In this document: positions 17,650-28,100 of the stretch, piece after piece | Layout of the letters: each line of letters starts with the position of its first letter | How positions within the stretch are numbered: position 1 is the first letter of the stretch | Assembly (NCBI RefSeq): GCF_019583405.1 | Contig: NZ_SZUU01000005.1 | Coordinates: 186,001-250,000, forward strand | Direction of reading: 5' to 3' | DNA: 64,000 nt | Source: Bacteroides fragilis | GTDB taxonomy: Bacteria > Bacteroidota > Bacteroidia > Bacteroidales > Bacteroidaceae | Notes under the pieces: model-generated | Seen by the model: only the letters and a program-made list of their open reading frames with translations | Told to the model about the DNA's origin: nothing | Databases searched by the model: none | Made by a program: the position numbers and the translations under genes

Positions 17650-18468
17650 ATGGCTGACGACTCTTTATTTTTAATAGATATTGATAAGATACTTCAGACG
17701 AAAGCTCCGAAGCGCTACAAGTACATACCAAAGTTTGTCGTCTCCTATCTGAAGAGGATCGTTCATCAAGAGGAACTAAACGTTTTTCTGCGTGACTCAA
17801 AAGATAAAGTGGGAGTGGATTTTCTGGAGGCTTGTCTTGAATTCTTAGATGCAACGTTGGAGGTAAAAGGTCTGGAAAATATTCCGAAGGACGGTTTGTA
17901 TACGTTCGTGTCCAATCATCCGCTGGGAGGACAAGACGGTGTTTCTCTCGGATATATTTTGGGACGTCATTTCGATGGGAAGGTGAAGTATCTGGTGAAT
18001 GATTTGCTGATGAACCTTCGTGGCTTGGCACCGTTGTGCATTCCCATTAATAAAACAGGCAAACAGGCAAAAGATTTTCCTAAGATGGTAGAGGCCGGAT
18101 TCAAGTCGGATGACCAACTCATTATGTTTCCTGCGGGACTTTGCTCCCGGCGTCGGAATGGAGTGATCCGGGACCCTGATTGGAAGAAAACGTTTATCGT
18201 AAAAAGTGTCCAGTTCCAGCGTGATGTAGTTCCTGTTCATTTTGAGGGTCGTAATTCTGATTTCTTTTATAATTTGGCTAATGTCTGTAAGACACTGGGG
18301 ATCAAATTTAATATTGCTATGCTTTATTTGGCAGACGAGATGCTGAAAAATCGTCATAAAACATTTACTGTCACTTTCGGTAAACCCATTCCATGGCAGA
18401 CTTTCGATAAATCGAAAACTCCGGCAGAGTGGGCACAGTATGTGAAAGATATCGTGTATAAACTGTAA
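17650..18468 (+). CDS. glsA: GlsA, O-acyltransferase of glycine lipid synthesis
   Basis: 272-aa lysophospholipid-acyltransferase-like protein (PlsC family). Acyltransferase motif I is VSNHPLGGQDGVSLG (H-x4-D, about residues 90-100), and FPAGLCSRRRNG is motif III-like (about 160). In B. thetaiotaomicron the gene pair glsB-glsA makes N-acyloxyacyl glycine lipids; GlsA adds the second, ester-linked fatty acid. The downstream neighbour is glsB, only 30 bp away, which supports the call. Confidence 0.85.
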   Translation: MADDSLFLIDIDKILQTKAPKRYKYIPKFVVSYLKRIVHQEELNVFLRDSKDKVGVDFLEACLEFLDATLEVKGLENIPKDGLYTFVSNHPLGGQDGVSLGYILGRHFDGKVKYLVNDLLMNLRGLAPLCIPINKTGKQAKDFPKMVEAGFKSDDQLIMFPAGLCSRRRNGVIRDPDWKKTFIVKSVQFQRDVVPVHFEGRNSDFFYNLANVCKTLGIKFNIAMLYLADEMLKNRHKTFTVTFGKPIPWQTFDKSKTPAEWAQYVKDIVYKL

Positions 18469-18498
18469 CAGATTAAGGAACAACTACTAACAAAGTAT

Positions 18499-19512
18499 AT
18501 GGAAGAAGTTATTGAACCGGTAAGCAAGGAGCTGATTAAAGCTGAGTTGACTGAAGACAAGCGGCTACGTATGACCAATAAGAGTAATAACCAGATATAC
18601 ATTATTACTTATCAGGATTCTCCCAATATTATGCGGGAGATCGGACGTCTGCGTGAGATTGCTTTTCGGGCAGCGGGAGGCGGTACGGGATTGTCAATGG
18701 ATATCGATGAGTATGACACCATGGAGAATCCGTATAAACAATTGATTGTCTGGAATCCTGAAGCAGAAGAGATTTTAGGAGGTTATCGGTACATTCTGGG
18801 GACAGACGTGCGTTTTGATGAGCATGGTGCGCCGATTCTCGCTACTTCACATATGTTTAATTTTTCAGATAAATTCGTGAAGGAGTTCTTGCCTACGACT
18901 ATTGAACTCGGGCGTTCGTTCGTTACGTTGGAATATCAGTCAACCCGTGCCGGAAGCAAGGGATTATTCGCCTTGGATAATTTATGGGACGGATTGGGGG
19001 CATTGACAGTGGTGATGCCGAATGTAAAATATTTCTTTGGTAAAGTAACCATGTATCCCAGTTATCACCGCCAGGGAAGAGATATGATCCTTTACTTCCT
19101 GAAGAAGCATTTTGGAGATAAAGACGGACTTATTACTCCGATGAAACCACTTGAAATGGAAACGGATGAGGCTGAATTGGCAAGGATTTTCTGCAAAGAT
19201 TCGTTTAAGGATGACTACCGGATACTGAACGGTGAGATTCGTAAACTCGGTTTTAATATTCCACCGTTAGTGAATGCTTATATGAGTCTCAGTCCGACCA
19301 TGCGTATGTTTGGCACGGCCATCAATTATGGTTTTGGAGATGTAGAAGAGACCGGTATCCTGATTGCCGTTGACGAAATCCTTGAAGAGAAACGGATGCG
19401 CCACATCGAATCGTTCGTGAAGAACGATCCGGAAGATTGCCAGATAACTTCCGGGGTGAATAAAGTTTTCACACCGAAAGTAGTTACACCGCAGGAAGAC
19501 TGTTCCCGTTGA
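18499..19512 (+). CDS. glsB: GlsB, glycine N-acyltransferase (GNAT fold)
   Basis: 337 aa with an Acetyltransf_5 (PF13444)-like GNAT domain: REIAFRAAGGGTG, QLIVWNPEAEEILGGYRYILG, ELGRSFVTLEYQ and GKVTMYPSYHRQGRDMIL. In Bacteroides this enzyme N-acylates glycine with a 3-hydroxy fatty acid to give commendamide-type lipid, the first step of glycine lipid synthesis. It forms an operon with glsA. Its last 29 bp overlap the 3' end of dgt on the opposite strand. Confidence 0.85.
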   Translation: MEEVIEPVSKELIKAELTEDKRLRMTNKSNNQIYIITYQDSPNIMREIGRLREIAFRAAGGGTGLSMDIDEYDTMENPYKQLIVWNPEAEEILGGYRYILGTDVRFDEHGAPILATSHMFNFSDKFVKEFLPTTIELGRSFVTLEYQSTRAGSKGLFALDNLWDGLGALTVVMPNVKYFFGKVTMYPSYHRQGRDMILYFLKKHFGDKDGLITPMKPLEMETDEAELARIFCKDSFKDDYRILNGEIRKLGFNIPPLVNAYMSLSPTMRMFGTAINYGFGDVEETGILIAVDEILEEKRMRHIESFVKNDPEDCQITSGVNKVFTPKVVTPQEDCSR

Positions 19513-20812
19513 TTTTACGATAAAGATCCAGGGCAAAGACATCGGTCATGCCCGAAATATAATCGAGCACCGCCTGTACTCTCTCGTAGAGTGCAGGCGC
19601 TTTTATATTATATTGCCCTGATACACGGTTAATAAGCAGTTGTGAATAGGCTTTCTCCGGCGAAGTGACAGCATCTATCATTAACTCAAGAAGCGTGTTG
19701 ATGACTCGGAAACCTGCTAACTCAATGTCCAGTACGTCCCGTGAACGATAAATTTTGCTGAAAGATACCTCCGAACAATGCTTGTATGCTTTTCCCGGAC
19801 GTTCTGATATATGCTTGATCAGGGCTCCTTCGAAGGTCCCTGAAAGTATTTCGGTTTCGTTATTTAAAAATACCTGGGTGCACTCCTTTATCAATAACCC
19901 GATAACTGATGAGCGGAGGTAAGCTATCTGTTCGTTCGTATCTTTGACAATGTCGAATGTTTTTCGGATACGTGCCTGGCGTTCATCTGCGAAATAAGCC
20001 AACAACAGTTCTTTAGTTTCTTCTGTGGTAAGGATTTTCAATTTATGGGCATCCTCGATATCCATCATCTGGTAACAGATGTCATCGGCAGCTTCTACCA
20101 GATAGACCAACGGGTAACGTACGTATTTTAAAGGACGGTCGCTGAGTTGAATAAGACCCAGTTCCGTTGCGATACGGCGAAATCCTTCTTCTTCGGTGGT
20201 GAAGAATCCGAATTTGGATTTATTTCCTGCGAGACTCGATGAAAAAGGATATTTTACGATAGAGGCCAAAGTTGAATAAGTCAGGACAAATCCGCCTTTC
20301 CGACGTCCTTCGAATTGGTGTGTCAACAACCGGAACGCATTTGCATTCCCCTCAAAATGTGTCAAATCATCCCATTCCATCGGTGAGAACTTCTCTTGGA
20401 GCTGTGCTCCTTTTTCTTCTGAAAAGAAGGTAGAAATGGCCTTTTCACCGGAGTGACCGAAAGGTGGGTTACCCAGGTCGTGCGCCAGACAGGCGGCAGA
20501 AACGATGGAACCGATCTCAGGCAAAAAGGAGTCTTGCAGTTCGGGCTGCCGGGCAAGCATCGCTTTCGATACATCGTTGCCTAATGAACGTCCTACACAA
20601 GATACTTCAAGGCTATGTGTAAGTCGATTATGAACAAAAATACTGCCCGGAAGCGGAAAAACCTGGGTTTTGTTCTGAAGTCTTCTGAAAGGGGCGGAGA
20701 AGACAAGACGGTCATAGTCCCGCTGAAACTCCGAACGATTTTCCTGACGCTCTTCGTGAAACTCTTCCATGCCGAAACGCTTAGCTGAAATCAATCTTTT
20801 CCAGTCCATCAT
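19484..20812 (-). CDS. dgt: Dgt, deoxyguanosinetriphosphate triphosphohydrolase
   Basis: HD-superfamily dNTPase that cleaves dGTP to deoxyguanosine and triphosphate. About 442 aa from the ATG at 20812 (20809 is equally possible); a longer frame starts at 20839. Metal-binding motif: HNRLTHSLEV (H) and AACLAHDLGNPPFGHSGE (HD), with a later EAADDICYQMMDIEDA (D). Convergent with glsB, with a 29-bp tail overlap and no terminator between them; divergent from dut. Confidence 0.93.
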   Translation of the reverse strand: MMDWKRLISAKRFGMEEFHEERQENRSEFQRDYDRLVFSAPFRRLQNKTQVFPLPGSIFVHNRLTHSLEVSCVGRSLGNDVSKAMLARQPELQDSFLPEIGSIVSAACLAHDLGNPPFGHSGEKAISTFFSEEKGAQLQEKFSPMEWDDLTHFEGNANAFRLLTHQFEGRRKGGFVLTYSTLASIVKYPFSSSLAGNKSKFGFFTTEEEGFRRIATELGLIQLSDRPLKYVRYPLVYLVEAADDICYQMMDIEDAHKLKILTTEETKELLLAYFADERQARIRKTFDIVKDTNEQIAYLRSSVIGLLIKECTQVFLNNETEILSGTFEGALIKHISERPGKAYKHCSEVSFSKIYRSRDVLDIELAGFRVINTLLELMIDAVTSPEKAYSQLLINRVSGQYNIKAPALYERVQAVLDYISGMTDVFALDLYRKINGNSLPAV

Positions 20813-20913
20813 GATCTTTACAATTTGGTATTTGCACATTATTTAACTGCAAAAGTATGAATTTTAGGCTCAAATTGCGTATTTTCGCCCGTTAAATAGT
20901 AAACAGACTGAAT

Positions 20914-21348
20914 ATGAACATACAAGTAATCAATAAATCGAAGCACCCGCTTCCCGCATACGCGACCGAACTTTCTGCAGGAATGGATATCCGCGCTAAT
21001 ATTTCCGAACCTATTTCTTTGGCTCCCATGCAACGCTGCCTGGTTCCTACAGGACTGTTCATAGCTCTTCCAAAGGGATTTGAAGCGCAAATTCGTCCTC
21101 GGAGCGGACTGGCTTTGAAGAAAGGGATTACTGTGCTGAATTCTCCCGGTACAATTGATGCAGATTACCGTGGGGAGATTTGCATAATCCTGGTAAATCT
21201 TTCGGCTGAGACGTTTGTCATAGAAGATGGGGAGCGTATTGCACAGATGGTCATTGCACGCCACGAACAAGCTGTATGGAAAGAAGTTGAGGTACTGGAC
21301 GAAACGGAACGCGGTGCGGGTGGTTTCGGACACACCGGAAGAGGATAG
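20914..21348 (+). CDS. dut: Dut, dUTP pyrophosphatase
   Basis: 144-aa trimeric dUTPase that makes dUMP and keeps uracil out of DNA. Conserved motifs in order: AGMDIRANI (1), [11 protein letters not shown] (2), [11 protein letters not shown] (3), [11 protein letters not shown] (4), [11 protein letters not shown] (5, the C-terminal arm over the active site). Divergent from dgt, another dNTP pool enzyme. Its stop is followed at once by an ATG, and the TPR gene begins 30 bp later. Confidence 0.96.
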   Translation: MNIQVINKSKHPLPAYATELSAGMDIRANISEPISLAPMQRCLVPTGLFIALPKGFEAQIRPRSGLALKKGITVLNSPGTIDADYRGEICIILVNLSAETFVIEDGERIAQMVIARHEQAVWKEVEVLDETERGAGGFGHTGRG

Positions 21349-21378
21349 ATGTTCGGTCGAATCAATAATTGTAATAAA

Positions 21379-23136
21379 ATGAAAATAAATAAATTGCTTT
21401 TCGGAATGCTGCTGCTTCTATTGGCTTCCTGCGGTTCATCCCGCAAGGTGCAGAAACAATCGGAGCAAGTTGCCGTTCAGGAAATAAATCTCGCTCCGGA
21501 GCAGCAACGTAAATATGACTATTTCTTTCTTGAAGCATCGCGCCTGAAAGTGAAAAAGGAGTATACGGCCGCCTTCGACCTGTTACAACATTGTTTGGCT
21601 ATTAATCCAACCGGTTCGGCAGCTCTATACGAGATTTCCCAGTATTATCTTTTTCTTAAACAAGTGCCGCAGGGGCAGGAAGCATTGGAGAAAGCAGTTG
21701 CTTATGCTCCTGATAATTACTGGTATAGTCAGGCATTGGCCAGTCTGTACCAACAGCAGGATCAGAAAGAAAAAGCGATCGGAATACTCGAAAAGATGGC
21801 GACACGTTTTCCCGCTAAACAAGATCCGTTGTTCAACCTGCTCGATTTATATAATCAGAAGGAAGACTATGGCAAAGTTATTTCTACCCTAAACCGTATA
21901 GAGGAAAAAATGGGAAAGAATGAGCAGATCACAATGGAGAAATTCCGTATCTATCTGCAAATGAAGGATGACAAAAAGGCTTTTGAAGAAATAGAGAGCC
22001 TGGTCAATGAGTATCCGATGGACTACCGCTATCAGGTGATTCTGGGCGATGTCTATATGCAGAATGGCAAGAAGCAGGAAGCTTATGATACTTATAAAAA
22101 AGTTCTTGCCGCAGAACCGGACAATCCGATGGCATTGTTTTCATTGGCTTCGTATTACGAGCAGACCGGACAGAAAGAACTGTTTGAACAACAGATGGAT
22201 ACTTTGCTACTGAACCGGAAAGTACCTTCGGATACAAAGGTGAATGTGATGAGGCAGTTTATCGTCCAGAGCGAACAGGAGGGAAAAGACAGTACACAGG
22301 TTATCGGACTCTTTGACCGGATGATGCAGATGGATATGGATGATGTGCAAATTCCGATGCTTTATGTACAGTATCTACTATCCAAAGGGATGGAGGCACA
22401 GTCTATTCCGGTATTGGAGCAAGTAGTACAGATAGATCCTACCAATAAAGCTGCACGCATGACTCTATTAGGTTCCGCCATCCGGAAGAATGATTATGAA
22501 CAGGTGATTAAGATCTGTGAGCCGGGGATTGAGGCAACCCCGGATGCTTTGCCGTTTTATTTTTATCTGGCTATTGCATATAATCAGGCCGAACGTTGGG
22601 ACGATGTACTGGAAGTCAGCCGGAAAGCACTGGAACATGTCACTCCGGAGAGTGACAAGCAAATGGTCTCCGATTTCTATACAATTACGGGTGATATATA
22701 TCATACCAAAAAGTTGATGAAGGAGGCGTATGCAGCGTATGATTCGGCTTTGGTATACAATCCGTCCAATATCGGTGCACTAAATAATTATGCTTATTAT
22801 TTATCGGTAGAGCGCAGGGATCTCGATAAGGCGGAGGAGATGAGTTATAAAACCGTAAAAGCCGAACCGAGCAATGCTACTTATCTGGATACTTATGCCT
22901 GGATTCTTTTTGAGAAGGGAAACTATGCTGAGGCCCGTATCTATATTGACGATGCCATCAAGAATATTAAACCGGAAGAAGAGAGCAGCGTGGTGTTTGA
23001 ACATTGTGGGGATATCTATTTTATGACCGGTGACGTAGAAGGTGCCTTGAAATATTGGAAGAAAGCACTCGAACTGGGTACTGAATCGAAAACACTTAAA
23101 CAGAAAATAGAAAAGAAGAAATACATTGCGGAATGA
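21379..23136 (+). CDS. TPR-repeat lipoprotein
   Basis: 585 aa from the ATG at 21379 (MKINKLLFGMLLLLLASC, lipobox Cys 18); an in-frame ATG at 21349 would add ten residues and spoil the signal peptide. At least eight tetratricopeptide repeats span the rest (for example AAFDLLQHCLAINPTGSAAL and EAYDTYKKVLAAEPDNPMAL). This makes it a protein-interaction scaffold, probably on the periplasmic face of the outer membrane. The conserved Bacteroides order dut-TPR-DUF4292-EnvC suggests a link to envelope or peptidoglycan work. Confidence 0.88.
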   Translation: MKINKLLFGMLLLLLASCGSSRKVQKQSEQVAVQEINLAPEQQRKYDYFFLEASRLKVKKEYTAAFDLLQHCLAINPTGSAALYEISQYYLFLKQVPQGQEALEKAVAYAPDNYWYSQALASLYQQQDQKEKAIGILEKMATRFPAKQDPLFNLLDLYNQKEDYGKVISTLNRIEEKMGKNEQITMEKFRIYLQMKDDKKAFEEIESLVNEYPMDYRYQVILGDVYMQNGKKQEAYDTYKKVLAAEPDNPMALFSLASYYEQTGQKELFEQQMDTLLLNRKVPSDTKVNVMRQFIVQSEQEGKDSTQVIGLFDRMMQMDMDDVQIPMLYVQYLLSKGMEAQSIPVLEQVVQIDPTNKAARMTLLGSAIRKNDYEQVIKICEPGIEATPDALPFYFYLAIAYNQAERWDDVLEVSRKALEHVTPESDKQMVSDFYTITGDIYHTKKLMKEAYAAYDSALVYNPSNIGALNNYAYYLSVERRDLDKAEEMSYKTVKAEPSNATYLDTYAWILFEKGNYAEARIYIDDAIKNIKPEEESSVVFEHCGDIYFMTGDVEGALKYWKKALELGTESKTLKQKIEKKKYIAE

Positions 23137-23720
23137 AAGGATGTATGTTTAAGAAATCTGTTATCAGACAGTCATACCTGCTGCCTTTACTACTTTTGGT
23201 AATGCTGCTTGCGGGTTGTAAAACATCGAAGGTTGTCAAGACCGCACCGGTGGAACCGGCTTACCTTTCGTCTAAGCTGCAGCTGACAGTGCCTAACAAA
23301 AACGGCAGTATTACTGTAAGTGGCAGTATGAAAATGAAAAGTGGCGAACGGATTCAGCTGTCTGTCCTGATGCCGGTGTTCCGTTCGGAAGTAATGCGCA
23401 TGGAGGTCACTCCGGATGAAGTATTGCTGATAGACCGTATGAATAAACGTTATGTACGGGCAACCCGTGATGAACTGAAAGAGTTATTGCCTGAGAATGC
23501 CGATTTCGACCGGTTAGAGAAACTTTTGTTCAAAGCTTCCCTTCCGGGAGAGAAGAACGAGCTTACAGGACGTGAACTGGGGATTCCTTCTTTGGAGAAA
23601 GCCAAAGTGAGACTGTCTGATTTTTCGACCGCCGAATTTGAATTAATCCCCACCGAGGTATCATCCAGGTATACTCAGGTGGCATTAGAAGACTTGTTAA
23701 AAATGCTGATGAAACTATGA
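23133..23720 (+). CDS. DUF4292 lipoprotein
   Basis: 195 aa; signal with lipobox LLAGC (Cys 29). The body (SSKLQLTVPNKNGSITVSGSMKMKSGERIQLS and MEVTPDEVLLIDRMNKRYV) resembles DUF4292 and the LolB/LolA-like fold family with an open hydrophobic beta-barrel. A role in lipoprotein or lipid handling is possible but unproven. Start overlaps the TPR stop (ATGA) and its stop overlaps the next start, so three genes are translationally coupled. Confidence 0.82.
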   Translation: MKGCMFKKSVIRQSYLLPLLLLVMLLAGCKTSKVVKTAPVEPAYLSSKLQLTVPNKNGSITVSGSMKMKSGERIQLSVLMPVFRSEVMRMEVTPDEVLLIDRMNKRYVRATRDELKELLPENADFDRLEKLLFKASLPGEKNELTGRELGIPSLEKAKVRLSDFSTAEFELIPTEVSSRYTQVALEDLLKMLMKL

Positions 23721-25030
23721 ACCGCTTTCTTTTGATTCTGGTAAGCTGTCTCTGTTTGACAACTGTTGTTTCAGCTCAGTCCAATAAACTGATTAAGGAG
23801 CTGGAGAGTAAGCGTGGTGCCTTGCAACAACAGATTGCGGAGACTGAGTCATTGCTGAAGAATACGAAGAAAGATGTAGGTAGCCAGTTGAACGGGCTTG
23901 CTGCCCTTACCGGACAGATAGAGGAGAGAAAGCGCTATATCATTGCCATGAACAATGACGTAGAGACTGTCGGTAAAGAAATCTCCGGATTGGAGCGTCA
24001 GCTCAGAGGGCTTCAGCGTGACCTGAAAGATAAAAAGAAGAAATATGAGTCATCCGTGCAGTACTTGTATAAGAATAAATCGGTTGAAGAGAAACTGATG
24101 TTTATCTTTTCTGCCAAAAGCCTTGGACAGACTTACCGGCGCCTCCGTTATGTGAGAGAATATGCTACTTATCAACGTCTGCAGGGAGAAGAGATCCTGA
24201 AGAAGCAGGAACAGGTGAACCGTAAGAAGAAAGAGCTTCAGCAGGTGAAAGCCGCTAAAGAAAACCTGTTGCGGGAACGGGAGAGCGAAAAGGCTAAACT
24301 GGAAGCACAGGAGAAAGAGAAACGTGAGATGGTGGCTAACCTTCAGAAGAAACAGAAAGGGCTGCAAAGCGAAATTAATAAAAAACGGCGTGAGGCTAAC
24401 CAGCTGAATGCAAAAATCGACAAGCTGATCGCAGAAGAGATAGAGCGTGCCCGCAAGCGTGCCGAAGAAGAAGCTCGCCGGGAAGCAGCCGCCCGCCGGA
24501 AAGCGGCTGCCAAAGAGGACAAGACCTCCTCAACGGGAAGTGGCACTGCTCCGGCAAAGAAAAAGGCGGCGCCTTTGGAAAGTTTCACTATGAGTAAGGC
24601 CGACCGGGAACTTTCGGGTAATTTTGTGAGTAACCGGGGCAAACTGCCGATGCCTATCACAGGTCCTTACATCATTACCAGCCATTACGGACAATATGCC
24701 GTGGAAGGATTACGTAATGTGAAACTTGATAATAAAGGAATTGATATACAAGGCAAGCCGGGTGCACAGGCACGTGCTATCTTTGATGGTAAAGTAGCAG
24801 CCGTGTTCCAGTTGAATGGGCTTTTTAATGTACTCATACGTCACGGGGATTACATTTCGGTATATTGTAACCTCTCGTCTGCTTCTGTGAAATCCGGTGA
24901 TACGGTAACCACCAAGCAGGCTATCGGTCCGATTTTCTCAGACGGTAGTGACAATGGACGGACTGTCTTACATTTCCAACTGCGCAGAGAGAGGGATAAG
25001 CTGAACCCCGAACCGTGGTTGAACCGGTGA
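23717..25030 (+). CDS. EnvC-like murein hydrolase activator with degenerate LytM domain
   Basis: 437 aa; signal peptide (to about VSA, residue 20), a long coiled coil (about 22-265, rich in K, E, Q), then a LytM/M23 domain (about 310-437). The zinc-site residues are missing: the usual HxGxD reads NKGIDI, and the HxH near the C-terminus reads VLHFQL, so it is unlikely to cut peptidoglycan. This matches EnvC, which activates amidases at the septum. Coupled to the DUF4292 gene by ATGA overlap. Confidence 0.88.
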   Translation: MNRFLLILVSCLCLTTVVSAQSNKLIKELESKRGALQQQIAETESLLKNTKKDVGSQLNGLAALTGQIEERKRYIIAMNNDVETVGKEISGLERQLRGLQRDLKDKKKKYESSVQYLYKNKSVEEKLMFIFSAKSLGQTYRRLRYVREYATYQRLQGEEILKKQEQVNRKKKELQQVKAAKENLLRERESEKAKLEAQEKEKREMVANLQKKQKGLQSEINKKRREANQLNAKIDKLIAEEIERARKRAEEEARREAAARRKAAAKEDKTSSTGSGTAPAKKKAAPLESFTMSKADRELSGNFVSNRGKLPMPITGPYIITSHYGQYAVEGLRNVKLDNKGIDIQGKPGAQARAIFDGKVAAVFQLNGLFNVLIRHGDYISVYCNLSSASVKSGDTVTTKQAIGPIFSDGSDNGRTVLHFQLRRERDKLNPEPWLNR

Positions 25031-25100
25031 CGCTTTCATTGGGTAAATAGGCACATACATAACAACAAGTCGTTTTTTTAATCTTAAATGAATACAACAC

Positions 25101-28100
25101 ATGCGAATCATCACTCTACTAATTACTTTATTTGCTTTTGGGATAACACCGTTGCAGGCATTCTCCTATTTCTCTTTTAAGAAGTATCAGGTAGAAGACG
25201 GATTATCACATAACACAGTCTGGTGTGCCATGCAAGACAGCTATGGTTTTATCTGGCTGGGCACGAGCGACGGTTTAAATTGTTATGACGGGCGAGGCAA
25301 CAAGGTTTACAGAAATATCCTGAATGATAAATTTTCGTTAGAGAATAACTTTGTGCAGGCGCTTTTTGAGGAAGAGAACCAGAACATTTGGGTCGGAACC
25401 AATTGGGGACTTTATATCTATGACCGGGAACATGATCGTTTCACCAATTTCGACAAGAAAACCCGGTATGGAGTCTTTATCAGCAGTGAGATTAAGAAAA
25501 TTATAAAGACCGAGAGCGGATTAATCTGGATTGCCACTTTAGGACAGGGATTGTTTATCTATGATCCCAAGACCGATGTGTTGACACAAAACAGCCTTCA
25601 GACTTCTTTTATATGGGATGTCTGTGAAAGTAACTCCCGCCACATTTATGCTTCTTCCTTACAAGAAGGTCTGCTTTGTTTCGATGAGAACGGCAAATTT
25701 CTGCAATCTTATCCTCTTATATCCGTGGGGAATAATCCCGATAATTACCGTATTAACTGTTTACTTGATATTCGCAGCGATATCTGGTTCGGAGCCGGAA
25801 GCAATCTGCTGTATTGTCTGAACGAGCGCACCGGAAAATTGGACTGTTATAATGCTTCCCATCTGAATTTTGGTGTTATTCGTTGTCTGTTAAGTTATTC
25901 GGAAATAGAACTTCTGGTAGGTACTGACAACGGGCTTTACCTTTTTGATTTGCGTGATAAGACTTTTTCGCGGATCGATAACCCATCAGATCCCAGAAGC
26001 TTGAGTGACCAGTCGATCAATGCTATGATGCGTGATGCAGAAGGGGGAATTTGGGTGCTGACTAATCTCGGAGGAGTAAATTATCTGGCTAAGCCTACCA
26101 AAAGATTCGACTATTATCCTCCTGTCTACCGGGATGGGGGAGTAACTGCCGGGAAGGTGGTAGGCCCTTTTTGTGAGAATGCTGCCGGAAATATCTGGGT
26201 GGGTACCCGCGACGGTTTATGCTTCTTCGACGTGTCCACTCATCAGTTGACCGCTTATCCGATCGGTGGGAGAGCGGATAAAAAATATGACATACGCTCT
26301 TTGTTGCTGGATGGTGACCGTTTGTGGATAGGCACTTATGCCGAAGGCTTGAAGGTACTCGATCTCCGGACCGGGCATGTGAAGTCGTATAATCATCTGC
26401 AGGACACCCCGAACACGATTTGCAGTGACGATGTTTTGGCTGTCTACAAAGACCGTAGCGGAGATATTTTTGTCGGGACCAGTTGGGGCCTGTGCCGTTA
26501 CAATCCTCAGGAAGATAACTTTTCAACCATCACTACGGTAGGATCGATGGTATCTGTGGTCGATATTCTGGAGGACATGTATGACAATTTGTGGATTGGC
26601 ACGTCCAACAGTGGGGTGTTCCGCTTTAACACACGGAACGGACACTGGAAACATTTCCAGCACGAAAGGAATGATTCGACTACCATTACCAACAATTCCG
26701 TGATTACACTGTTTGAGGACCTGAAAGGTACCATGTGGGTTGGTACGAACGGTGGAGGGCTTTGTTCATTCGATCCGAAGACGGAGACATTTGTTGACTT
26801 TGATCCGGACAATACCATATTGCCCAATCGGGTCATCTACTCCATTGAGCAGGATAAGACGGGCGATTTCTGGATATCAAGCAATGCGGGACTGATAACG
26901 ATTAACCCGATCACCAAGCAGCATTTCCGCCAGTTCACGGTCAATGACGGTCTGCAAGGTAACCAGTTCACTGCCCAGTCATCCTTGAAGACGACAAGTG
27001 GCAAACTCTATTTCGGCGGAATCAGTGGGTTCAATTCTTTCGTTCCCGACCAGTTCATGGATAACCAGTACATCCCTTCTGTATATATCACCGAAATACG
27101 TCTGCCCTATACGACAGATGAACGGGTGGTACAGGATATTCTTCATCTGGAAGAGCCTCTTTATCGTGCCAAGACCATTACGTTGCCTTACGAATATAAT
27201 ACTTTCTCGGTTAGCTTCGTTGCCTTGAGTTATGAAGATCCGTTGAAGAACCGTTATTCCTACCGCTTGAAAGGGGTGGACAAAGAGTGGGTGGTCAATT
27301 CAGAACTGAATACGGCTTCTTACACTAATTTGCCTCCGGGTAAATATGTTTTCGAAGTAAGAGGTTCGAATAATGATCATAGGTGGAACGATCAGACTAC
27401 CTCTCTTCTGATTGTAATCACGCCTCCATGGTGGCTGACTACATGGGCATACTGCATCTATACGCTTCTTCTGATCGGACTTGCCTATTATGCAGGCTGG
27501 CGATGGAACCGATATGTGAAGAAGAAGTACAAACACCGGATGGAAGAGTATCAGACTGCAAAGGAGAAAGAAGTCTATAAATCAAAGATTAGTTTCTTTA
27601 TCAATCTGGTACACGAGATCCGTACCCCGTTGAGCCTGATCCGTCTTCCTCTTGAAAAATTGCTGGAGGATAAGCGGGAAGGACGGGATGCCAAGTACTT
27701 GTCGGTGATCGACCGGAATGTTAATTACCTTTTGGGGGTCACCAATCAACTGCTCGATTTTCAGAAGATGGAGAACGGCGGAGTACAGTTGAATTTGAAG
27801 AAGTGCGATATCAATCAGTTGGTAAGCGATGTTCATGGGCAATTCACAAGTCCTGCCGAACTGAAAGGCATCTCGGTGGTGCTTGATCTGCCGGAAGGTG
27901 AGATTTTTGCCTCGGTGGATCGCGAAAAGGTTTGCAAGATTATTGTCAACCTGATAGGTAATGCGGTGAAATATGCCCAAAGCCGTATCGATATTAAATT
28001 GGTATCTTCCGGTGAGGGTTTTCGGGTTTCGGTGAGTGATGATGGTCCAGGTATTCCGGATGCTGAGAAGCAGAAAGTGTTTGAGGCCTTCTATCAGGTA

